64,000 nt of DNA from Synechococcus sp. SynAce01 (GTDB lineage Bacteria > Cyanobacteriota > Cyanobacteriia > PCC-6307 > Cyanobiaceae): assembly GCF_001885215.1 (NCBI RefSeq), contig NZ_CP018091.1, positions 1,860,001 through 1,924,000 on the forward strand, read 5' to 3'. Both the position numbers and the translations under genes were made by a program. Positions within the stretch are counted from its first letter, which is position 1. Each line of letters opens with the position of its first letter. The notes below the pieces were generated by a model, which did not search any database, was not told where the DNA came from, and worked only from the letters and a program-made list of their open reading frames with translations. Shown in pieces: positions 1 through 6,293 of the stretch.

Positions 1-35
1 CCGCCAGCACGTCCACGACGAGCAGCGCCCAGCCG

Positions 36-1304
36 ATGGCTGCCAATGCCTGGATCACCGAATTTCTGGAGCGACTGCCGGCTCCGAGCGGTGACCTTGA
101 AGCCGTTCAGTGGCGCGGCCGTGAGGCCCTGGCCCGTCAACCGCTGCCCTCGCGGCGCAACGAAGACTGGCGCTTCACTGATCTCGGGTCCCTCAAAGCC
201 CTCGATCCGGCGCTGCTGGCCCAGGTTGAGGCAACCGAGGGGACCGACCCTGCGGCCATTCCCATTGCCGATTCTGCTGATGCCTTGCCAGCTCCGGCTG
301 CCGGCACCATGCGGCTGCGGCTCGACGGCCGCCATGACCCCCTGGCCGGCCAGACCCTGCCAGCCGGGCTGACCAGGCTCAGCGGCGAAGAGCTTCAGCA
401 GGCCCTCGGCCACACACTTGCCCGCTGCGGCTGCGAGCAGCACTGGCCCGTGGAGTTCAACCAGGCCAGCGCTAGCCACTGCCTGGCCTTGCGGGTCAGC
501 GGCAGCGTCGCTGAAACCCTTGAACTCGTGGCGACGGCCAGTGGGGAGTCGGCGCTCTTGCCGATCCGCGTGCTGTTGCTGCTCGAGGAGAAGGCCAGCT
601 TGAAGGTGTTGCAAGTGCAGCTCGGTTCAGGCTCCAGCCTGAGCAGCCTGGTGGTGGAGATGCATCTGGGCCGCGAGGCCGAAGTGCAGCATGGCCTGCT
701 TGCTTTCGGTGAAGGGGAAGCCTGTCTCCTCGCTCACCTGGCGGTGGAGCAAGAAATCGAGAGCCGCTTCCATTCCGTGGTGGCCAGCCGTGGTTGGGCC
801 CTGGCGCGCTTCGAACCGCGGATCACCCAGGTGGAAGGGGCAGCCCACACTGACCTGAAGGCGATTCAGGTGGCGCAAGACCATCAACTGGTTGACGGGC
901 ACAGCCGGGTGGAGTTTCTCGGGCCGGACGGCTCGCTTGAGCAACTGCACAAGGCGATCGTCGACGGCCATGGGCATAGCGTGTTTGATGGCGCTGTGAG
1001 CGTCCCTCGCCGGGCCCAGCGCACCAATGCCAACCAGATGAGCCGCAACCTGCTGCTCTCTGATCAGGCCCGCATCGACACCAAGCCGGAACTGGAGATC
1101 GTGGCCGATGACGTGCGTTGTACCCACGGCGCCACGGTGAGCCGCCTCCAGCATGACCAACTGTTCTATCTCCAGAGCCGGGGGATCGATGCCGCCACGG
1201 CCTCGCGTCTGCTCAAGCGTGGCTTCTGCCAGGAGGTGCTCGTTGATCTCCCCGCCGCTGCTGCCTCTTGGCAGCCCCTGCAGCGCCTTTTGGCGGAGGT
1301 TTGA
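36..1304 (+). CDS. sufD: Fe-S cluster assembly protein SufD
   Basis: A 422-residue SufB/SufD-family scaffold protein. In the SUF system SufD joins SufB and the ATPase SufC to build Fe-S clusters in the cytosol; this is the main Fe-S pathway of cyanobacteria. The C-terminal half carries the family beta-helix, including DGHGHSVFDG near residues 308-320 and the conserved CTHGATVSRL stretch around 361-370, whose His is functionally important in SufD. sufS starts 6 bp after its stop, so the two are co-transcribed; sufC is expected just upstream, outside the window. The first 35 bases stay open in this same frame and show no recognisable sufC end. Start ATG at 36 is taken because it gives the usual length. 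Confidence 0.93.
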   Translation: MAANAWITEFLERLPAPSGDLEAVQWRGREALARQPLPSRRNEDWRFTDLGSLKALDPALLAQVEATEGTDPAAIPIADSADALPAPAAGTMRLRLDGRHDPLAGQTLPAGLTRLSGEELQQALGHTLARCGCEQHWPVEFNQASASHCLALRVSGSVAETLELVATASGESALLPIRVLLLLEEKASLKVLQVQLGSGSSLSSLVVEMHLGREAEVQHGLLAFGEGEACLLAHLAVEQEIESRFHSVVASRGWALARFEPRITQVEGAAHTDLKAIQVAQDHQLVDGHSRVEFLGPDGSLEQLHKAIVDGHGHSVFDGAVSVPRRAQRTNANQMSRNLLLSDQARIDTKPELEIVADDVRCTHGATVSRLQHDQLFYLQSRGIDAATASRLLKRGFCQEVLVDLPAAAASWQPLQRLLAEV

Positions 1305-1310
1305 GCAGCG

Positions 1311-2666
1311 ATGACAGCCTCACTGCACAGCCAGCTTTCCCCGTTGCGGGATTCCAAACCAGCGGCCAGTGAGCCTGCCCTGGCGGCCCCAGAACCTGCC
1401 CAGCCCAGTCAGGAGCCGGTGGCCCAGAACCTGGCGGAACAGACCCGGCCCGATTTCCCTTTGTTGTCTCAGCAGGCCTGCCTGGGCCAGGGGCTGATTT
1501 ATCTGGATTACGCCGCCACCAGCCAGAAGCCCCAGCAGGTGCTCGATGCCCTGCAGACCTATTACAGCCGCGACAACGCCAACGTTCACCGCGGCGCCCA
1601 CCAGCTCAGCGCCCGCGCCACCGACGCCTTTGAGGGGGCCCGCGAGAAAGTGGCCACCTTCATCGGTGCGGCCACCCCGCGCGAAATTGTGTTCACCCGC
1701 AACGCCAGCGAGGCGATCAACCTGGTGGCCCGCAGTTGGGGCGATGAGAACATCCGGCCCGGCGATGAGATTCTGCTGACGGTGATGGAGCACCACAGCA
1801 ATCTGGTGCCCTGGCAGTTGCTGGCTGCACGTACCGGTGCGGTGCTGCGCCATGCCGGCCTCACCGAAACCGGAGAGCTCGACCTCGAAGACTTCAAGCA
1901 AAAACTCAGCAACCGAACCAGGCTGGTGAGCGTTGTTCAGATCAGCAACACCCTGGGTTGCCTCAATCCGATCGAGGCGATCGCCAAGCTCAGCCACGAC
2001 GCCGGCGCCCTGCTGCTGGTGGATGCCTGCCAAAGCCTGCCGCATCTGCCGGTGAACGTGACGGCCCTGGGGGCTGATTTCTTGGTGGGCTCCTCCCACA
2101 AGCTCTGCGGACCCACCGGCATGGGCTTCCTCTGGGGGCGGGAGGCGCTGCTCGAGGCGATGCCGCCGTTCCTGGGTGGGGGTGAAATGATCCAAGACGT
2201 TTACCTCGAGAGCAGCAGCTGGGCCGACTTGCCCCATAAGTTCGAAGCGGGCACCCCGGCGATCGGTGAGGCCGTGGGTATGGGAGCGGCCCTGGACTAC
2301 CTCAACGCCATCGGCCTCGATCGCATCCACCGCTGGGAGCAGACACTCACCGGCCGGCTGTTCGAGCGCTTGCAGGCGATTGAGGGGCTGAAGATTCTCG
2401 GCCCCACCCCCGAGCAACAACCGGATCGCGGGGCCCTGGCCGCTTTCAGCGTGGAGGGTCTGCATGCCAACGACCTCTCGGCCTTGCTTGATGCCAGCGG
2501 CATCTGCATCCGCAGTGGCCACCACTGCACCCAGCCACTTCACCGCCACTACGGCCTGGCTTCATCGGCCCGGGCCAGCCTTAGCTTCACCACCACCTTC
2601 GAGGAGATCGACCGTTTCGCCGACGAACTCGAAAGCAGCGTGGCTTTTTTGAAGGAACACGGCTGA
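1311..2666 (+). CDS. sufS: Cysteine desulfurase SufS
   Basis: A 451-residue PLP-dependent group II cysteine desulfurase that takes sulfur from cysteine for SUF Fe-S assembly. The PLP lysine is in SSHKLCGP (Lys about 264) and the persulfide cysteine in SGHHCTQP (Cys about 406); both spacings fit SufS. The family is usually about 405-420 residues; the excess is an Ala/Pro/Glu-rich N-terminal extension of about 45 residues before the conserved LIYLDYAATSQKP. Either the extension is real or a downstream start is used; no later ATG sits between them, so the first ATG is kept. Second gene of the suf operon after sufD. Confidence 0.94.
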   Translation: MTASLHSQLSPLRDSKPAASEPALAAPEPAQPSQEPVAQNLAEQTRPDFPLLSQQACLGQGLIYLDYAATSQKPQQVLDALQTYYSRDNANVHRGAHQLSARATDAFEGAREKVATFIGAATPREIVFTRNASEAINLVARSWGDENIRPGDEILLTVMEHHSNLVPWQLLAARTGAVLRHAGLTETGELDLEDFKQKLSNRTRLVSVVQISNTLGCLNPIEAIAKLSHDAGALLLVDACQSLPHLPVNVTALGADFLVGSSHKLCGPTGMGFLWGREALLEAMPPFLGGGEMIQDVYLESSSWADLPHKFEAGTPAIGEAVGMGAALDYLNAIGLDRIHRWEQTLTGRLFERLQAIEGLKILGPTPEQQPDRGALAAFSVEGLHANDLSALLDASGICIRSGHHCTQPLHRHYGLASSARASLSFTTTFEEIDRFADELESSVAFLKEHG

Positions 2667-2681
2667 GCTGGGGCGCGATCG

Positions 2682-3077
2682 ATGCTGGAGCTGGTGACGG
2701 CGCTGCTGATTGATCTCTCTGAGCAGAAGCTTTACGCCTACGACGATCAGCAGCGCTTGCTCTATGCCGCCCTCGTGTCGACTGGGCTGCCCGCCACGCC
2801 AACCCCGACAGGACGGTTTCAGATCGGCAGCAAGTACAGCGAAACAACGCTGGTGGGCCCCGATTACCGCATCCCCGCCGTACCGAACGTGATGTGTCTG
2901 GTGGGTGGCGGCCTCATCCCTGATCAGCTCTGCTTTCATCCGGCCCCCTGGCAGGAGAATGCCGGGCAGTGTTTTGGCGTGGACCGCAGCCACGGCTGCA
3001 TCCGCACCACGAGCGCCACGGCCCGCTGGTTGTTTCTGCGCACGGCTGTGGGCACGCCGGTGGAGATTCGCCCCTGA
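2682..3077 (+). CDS. Small L,D-transpeptidase (YkuD domain)
   Basis: A 131-residue protein made almost only of a YkuD catalytic domain, ending in the signature SHGCIRTT with the nucleophilic Cys near residue 106. Such enzymes form 3-3 crosslinks in peptidoglycan or attach proteins to it. I see no clear signal peptide: the start MLELVTALLIDLSEQKLYAY leads straight into the first beta strands, so export is unexplained. It lies 15 bp after sufS on the same strand and is probably read through from it, and it converges on the lipoprotein gene (5 bp between stops). Confidence 0.85.
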   Translation: MLELVTALLIDLSEQKLYAYDDQQRLLYAALVSTGLPATPTPTGRFQIGSKYSETTLVGPDYRIPAVPNVMCLVGGGLIPDQLCFHPAPWQENAGQCFGVDRSHGCIRTTSATARWLFLRTAVGTPVEIRP

Positions 3078-3082
3078 ATCGT

Positions 3083-3490
3083 TTAGCGTTGTGGCGGGCA
3101 GCGCTTGCGGACGAACGGCTTGTTCTGGTCTGGCCAGCCGGCATAGGTGACATCGCTCAGGCTGGATTGGTCGGGGGAGAGGAGGAACCGACGCAGACCC
3201 AGCCAGGTCTGCCCTTCCCCGGCCATGGCGGTGATCAGGGCCAGCTCCGAGGTCCCGCTGGTGACCACCGCGACGGTGGGGCCGCCACTTTCGAAGAAAC
3301 TGAGCGTGCCGGCCTGCAGTAGCAGGCGCGTTTCCATGTTGAACGGAGAGTCGCAGGGGTAGCGGCTGTCCTGCCATTCGCCGCGGAAGCGTTCGGGGAT
3401 GACAGGCTGCAGCTCGGCGGCGCTCGCATTGGAGCCAGTGCAGGCGGCAACGGCTACCAGGCCCAACAACAGAAGGGGGTTTCGGCGCAT
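3083..3490 (-). CDS. Putative lipoprotein, function unknown
   Basis: A 135-residue protein. From the ATG at 3490 the N-terminus is [19 protein letters not shown], a basic start, a short hydrophobic core and a lipobox (V-A-A-C), so it is predicted to be a membrane-anchored lipoprotein. The mature part has a Cys pair (SRYPCDSPF and the C-terminal KRCPPQR) and a small beta-rich look. The open frame runs upstream to 3547, but the lipoprotein signal fixes the start at 3490. I do not recognise the family. It marks the left edge of the conserved backbone before the degraded island. Confidence 0.7.
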   Translation of the reverse strand: MRRNPLLLLGLVAVAACTGSNASAAELQPVIPERFRGEWQDSRYPCDSPFNMETRLLLQAGTLSFFESGGPTVAVVTSGTSELALITAMAGEGQTWLGLRRFLLSPDQSSLSDVTYAGWPDQNKPFVRKRCPPQR

Positions 3491-3546
3491 CGTTTTTGGC
3501 CTATCCCTCAACGTACCGGGGTGCGAGGTGCGCAGCACGGGGGCCA

Positions 3547-3690
3547 TTCACTTATCTATTAGAGCGGGGCAATGACATCCGTGCGATTCAGGAATTGCTG
3601 GGCTATCAGGATCTGAGCACCACCGTGATCTACACCCATGTGCTTAACCGTGGACCCCTGGGCGCGAACAGCCCCGCAGACTTTGTGTAG
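3547..3690 (+). pseudogene. C-terminal relic of an integron-type integrase (IntI-like)
   Basis: About 47 codons matching only the very C-terminus of a tyrosine recombinase: [21 protein letters not shown], then [18 protein letters not shown]. It retains the LLG(H/Y)xDxxTTxxYTHV block with the nucleophilic Tyr, and the trailing HVLNRGxxGxxSPxD is characteristic of integron integrases rather than XerC/XerD. The second active-site His is Tyr here (LLGYQD), unlike most homologues. The other 250 or so residues, with the Arg and first His-x-x-Arg box, are gone: upstream lies the 5' end of the lipoprotein gene. The in-frame codons from 3496 to 3546 are not integrase-like. Confidence 0.75.
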
Positions 3691-3937
3691 CAAAACAAAC
3701 ATGTGCTTCTCTGACCAAGGAACGACGGGCGGGCAGTGCTTGCGGATCCTGAGGATCTCGAATTCGACTGGGTTCTGACGAAGAAGTAACCGCGCAATCA
3801 GCAGGGTTCACGGAAGCAGCGGTACCAAGCAGGCTGGTTCTCAGAACCGTCCAATGACAAGTTTGACAGACCGGTAAGTGGAGCCCCTTTACCACTCCGC
3901 GGCGAAGCAGCTAGAGTAATTTGAGGAGGTGTCTTCA
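3691..3937. other. Gene-free stretch before hicB
   Basis: No intact gene. A short open fragment on the + strand at about 3710-3790 reads as the end of a protein (ADPEDLEFDWVLTKK then stop) but has no start and no family I recognise. A short perfect-looking inverted repeat GGTTCTCAGAACC sits near 3836-3848. The stretch ends in a strong Shine-Dalgarno sequence (GAGGAGGTG) for hicB. Base composition is lower in GC than the flanks, in keeping with foreign, decayed DNA. Confidence 0.5.
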
Positions 3938-4153
3938 ATGTCTAGACAGTTTGACGTAGTAGTCGAAAAAGATTCAGAAGGGTTTTTCGTAGCGACCGTC
4001 CCTGCCCTACCAGGTTGCCATACGCAATCTAAATCGCTAGATCAATTAATTGAGCGAATCAAGGAAGCCATTGAGCTTTGCATTGAGGTTGCTGGCACGG
4101 ATCCTGAGTTACTTGATTTTGTAGGAGTACAGAGAGTGACAGTAGAAGTGTGA
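3938..4153 (+). CDS. hicB: HicB-type antitoxin
   Basis: A 71-residue HicB antitoxin with the partial RNase H fold of the family: FDVVVEKDSEGFFVATVPALPGCHTQ followed by the helix SLDQLIERIKEAIELCIE. It lacks a long C-terminal DNA-binding domain. The ATG at 3938 is chosen because GAGGAGGTG lies 7 nt before it; an in-frame GTG at 3929 is part of that ribosome site. It stands directly before a broken hicA, so antitoxin-first order is kept but the toxin is probably lost. Lower GC than neighbouring housekeeping genes suggests acquisition. Confidence 0.85.
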   Translation: MSRQFDVVVEKDSEGFFVATVPALPGCHTQSKSLDQLIERIKEAIELCIEVAGTDPELLDFVGVQRVTVEV

Positions 4154-4375
4154 CGAGATATTCTGCGGTTTTCAGGCAAAATCCACATCGCAGCCTTGAT
4201 GAGAATTGGTTTTGAAGAAATCAGGGTCAGAGGTAGCCACCGTTTCCTTAAGCACCCGGACGGAAGAACAACAGTTGTTCCGGTACATTCCAATGAAACT
4301 CTGGGGCCTGGTCTCTAGGCAAGCATCCTTCGTGATATCAAGCTCTCACGAATTGGATTGCAAGACCTTCTATGA
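4154..4375 (+). pseudogene. hicA: Degenerate HicA toxin
   Basis: Right after the hicB stop, and in the same frame, the sequence reads as a HicA mRNA interferase: LRFSGKIHIAALMRIGFEEI, then RVRGSHRFLKHPDGRTTVVP, then VHSNETLGPGL. The GSHRFLKHPDGR segment holds the family catalytic His. A TAG at 4316-4318 then stops the frame, yet ASILRDIKLSRIGLQDLL continues after it to the TGA at 4373-4375, exactly the expected HicA C-terminus. There is also no good start codon before the N-terminal region (first in-frame ATG at 4199 lies inside the domain). Both defects point to an inactivated toxin with its antitoxin still intact. Confidence 0.8.
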
Positions 4376-4731
4376 CGAACTCAACGGCTGTCCAACATCA
4401 AGATCCAGCGGCCTGGTCCAAAGGTGCCTTATGGATGCATTGGACTTCTCCCCGCCGCTAATCTTGAGCATTTGGCTAAGAAAGCAGAAAAATCTTTATA
4501 GATAAAAGCCTCGCTCCGACGGCTATGCAGAAGTGATCTAGGTTGATGAGCTGGTACGCTTAGCGAAAATTGATGTTGCTGGCTTGAGACAACTATTTGG
4601 ATGAGGCAGCCAGAAGTTGTGCGAATAGATTGGCGCTAAATCAGTTGCGCCAATGCGCCTCATCCGTTGAGCTTATTGTTGACGCCGCCGCCGAGAAATA
4701 CCTGCGGCAGCTTGAAACTGGAGCTTAACCC
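4376..4731. other. Decayed intergenic region between hicA relic and DUF1971 gene
   Basis: No intact gene. Fragments of open frame on the + strand look coding-like but are broken by stops: about 4376-4501, and about 4509-4603 reading as KPRSDGYAEVI, stop, VDELVRLAKIDVAGLRQLFG, stop. I do not recognise either. The 3' part contains the palindromic element described separately (4599-4672). The composition is more AT-rich than the backbone. I read the whole as remnants of former small genes. Confidence 0.5.
4599..4672. repeat. Nested palindrome, attC-like but not canonical
   Basis: An outer perfect 9-bp inverted repeat, GGATGAGGC (4599-4607) with GCCTCATCC (4657-4665), encloses an inner perfect 8-bp one, ATTGGCGC (4629-4636) with GCGCCAAT (4647-4654). 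GTTGAGC (4666-4672) follows directly and fits the integron R' core GTTRRRY. The matching RYYYAAC box expected before the left arm is absent (the bases there are AACTATTT), so it is at best a degenerate cassette recombination site. No T-run follows, so it is not a standard terminator. Confidence 0.45.
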
Positions 4732-5019
4732 ATGAAGAAAATGCCAGAAAATCTTGTCTCTTATAGCCGAACATCAGAATTTTCTGAAGACACGGTGCCA
4801 CAGGGGTTGTTGCGTGGGCACCAAACCAAAGAAGGGGTTTGGGCGAAAATCGTGGTTCTTGAGGGGGAGTTGCTCTATCGGATGCTGGAGCCCGAAGTTG
4901 AGGAGGTGATGCTTTCCCCAGGCACGCCGGGAGTTGTAGAGCCTGCATGGCTGCATGAAGTGAAGCCAAAGGGGCAAGTGCGCTTCTTTGTTGAGTTTTT
5001 CCACGCAGAAGCCCCGTAA
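4732..5019 (+). CDS. DUF1971 (TehB/YeaR-like cupin) protein
   Basis: A 95-residue single-domain protein of the DUF1971 family, which also forms the N-terminal part of some TehB tellurite-resistance proteins and the E. coli YeaR protein. Family landmarks are PENLVSYSRTSEFSEDTVP at the start, VWAKIVVLEGELLYRMLEPE in the middle and EPAWLHEVKPKGQVRFFVEF at the end; it is expected to fold as a small beta-barrel. The substrate is unknown. It stands alone, flanked on both sides by palindromes, in a region of relics, which makes it look like a captured single-gene cassette. Start ATG at 4732; MPENL at 4741 is an alternative. Confidence 0.8.
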   Translation: MKKMPENLVSYSRTSEFSEDTVPQGLLRGHQTKEGVWAKIVVLEGELLYRMLEPEVEEVMLSPGTPGVVEPAWLHEVKPKGQVRFFVEFFHAEAP

Positions 5020-5029
5020 CCAGTTGAGA

Positions 5030-5081
5030 CCAAACGCTGTCGCCGTGATCTTCGCCATGTCGGCGATGGCAGCCGGTTTGG
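5030..5081. repeat. Imperfect palindrome after the DUF1971 gene
   Basis: CCAAAC (5030-5035) pairs with GTTTGG (5076-5081), and inside it GCTGTCGCCG pairs imperfectly with CGGCGATGGCAGC, leaving a central loop. It begins 10 bp after the DUF1971 stop. There is no following T-run. It could be a weak terminator or a degenerate cassette-type recombination site; the ends do not fit the canonical integron core boxes. Confidence 0.4.
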
Positions 5082-5117
5082 CAGCATGAGCCAGCTTTTG
5101 GGCGCAGGCAGGATCCG

Positions 5118-6263
5118 ATGAACATCGACGGCAAGTCCTGGCGCACAATCTGGTTGGAGCAGGGCGGTCGCTCGGTGGGCGTGATCGATCAGACCCAGTT
5201 GCCCCACCGCTTCAGCACGCGCTCACTCACCACCCTTGATCAGGCCGCCGAGGCGATCGCCACGATGGTGGTGCGCGGTGCGCCCTTGATCGGCGTCACC
5301 GGCGCCTATGGCCTGATGCTGGCCCTGCAGGCGGATCCTTGCGATGCCTCCCTGGCTGCCGCGTTTGAGCAGCTCAACGCCACCCGCCCCACGGCCATCA
5401 ACCTGCGCTGGGCGTTGGAGCGTGTGCGCGATCGGGTGGCACCGCTGCCACCGGCCGAGCGGGCTGCCGCGGCGGCGGCAGAGGCCGCTGCCATTGCCGA
5501 AGAAGATGTGCTGATGTGCGAGGCGATCGGCGACCACGGGCTTGCGTTGTTCCGCTCGATCGCAGCTGCCCGCCCGAGTGAGCGGCATCACGAACCGCTC
5601 AACGTTCTCACCCACTGCAACGCCGGTTGGCTCGCCACCGTTGATTGGGGCACGGCCCTCGCCCCCATCTACAAGGCCCACCGCGCTGGCCTGTCCATCC
5701 ATGTCTGGGTGGATGAAACCCGCCCCCGCAACCAGGGTGCCAGCCTCACGGCCTTCGAGCTCGGCCGCGAGGGCGTTCCCCACACCGTGATCGTCGACAA
5801 CGCCGGTGGCCACCTGATGCAGCACGGACTGGTGGATGCGGTGATCGTCGGCACCGATCGCACCACCCGCACGGGCGACGTCTGCAACAAGATCGGTACC
5901 TATCTCAAAGCCCTCGCCGCCTTCGACAACGGCGTCCCCTTCTACGTGGCCCTGCCGGCTTCCACGATCGACTGGACCCTTGCCGATGGTGTGGCGGAAA
6001 TTCCGATTGAGGCCCGCTCCCCTGACGAGGTGACCTGCATTTCAGGCCTGTCTCAACCGAACGCAGCTGATTCCTCTGCGGATGTTCTCAGCTGCGTGCA
6101 ACTCACCCCCGCCGGCACCATTGGCTTCAATCCTGCCTTTGATGTCACCCCGGCCCGGCTGGTCACTGGATTGATCACCGAGCGGGGCGTGGCTGAGGCG
6201 AGTGAGGCGGGCTTGCGCGCCTTATACGCAAGGGAATCAGCAGGAGCGGCTGGCGCCCCGTAG
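5118..6263 (+). CDS. mtnA: Methylthioribose-1-phosphate isomerase MtnA
   Basis: A 381-residue enzyme of the eIF2B-like family that converts methylthioribose 1-phosphate into methylthioribulose 1-phosphate, a step in recycling the methylthioadenosine made by polyamine synthesis. The catalytic Cys is in [16 protein letters not shown] (about residue 167) and the Asp in [19 protein letters not shown] (about residue 247). The N-terminal [15 protein letters not shown] substrate loop is intact. Length is normal apart from a slight C-terminal extension. The aldolase-dehydrogenase gene starts 30 bp downstream on the same strand, suggesting one transcript and one pathway. Confidence 0.93.
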   Translation: MNIDGKSWRTIWLEQGGRSVGVIDQTQLPHRFSTRSLTTLDQAAEAIATMVVRGAPLIGVTGAYGLMLALQADPCDASLAAAFEQLNATRPTAINLRWALERVRDRVAPLPPAERAAAAAAEAAAIAEEDVLMCEAIGDHGLALFRSIAAARPSERHHEPLNVLTHCNAGWLATVDWGTALAPIYKAHRAGLSIHVWVDETRPRNQGASLTAFELGREGVPHTVIVDNAGGHLMQHGLVDAVIVGTDRTTRTGDVCNKIGTYLKALAAFDNGVPFYVALPASTIDWTLADGVAEIPIEARSPDEVTCISGLSQPNAADSSADVLSCVQLTPAGTIGFNPAFDVTPARLVTGLITERGVAEASEAGLRALYARESAGAAGAP

Positions 6264-6293
6264 CCTCGCCCTCACTCCCGCAGCTCCCGGCCG

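Noticed and set aside
1320-2549. A 409-codon frame antisense to sufS
   Set aside because: sufS shows all catalytic motifs on the + strand; high GC keeps the opposite frame open.
4206-4505. A 99-codon frame across the hicA relic
   Set aside because: It is in a different frame from the recognisable HicA sequence and resembles no protein.
4599-4672. Calling the palindrome a true integron attC site
   Set aside because: Only the GTTRRRY half is present; the RYYYAAC partner is missing, so I list it as an attC-like palindrome only.
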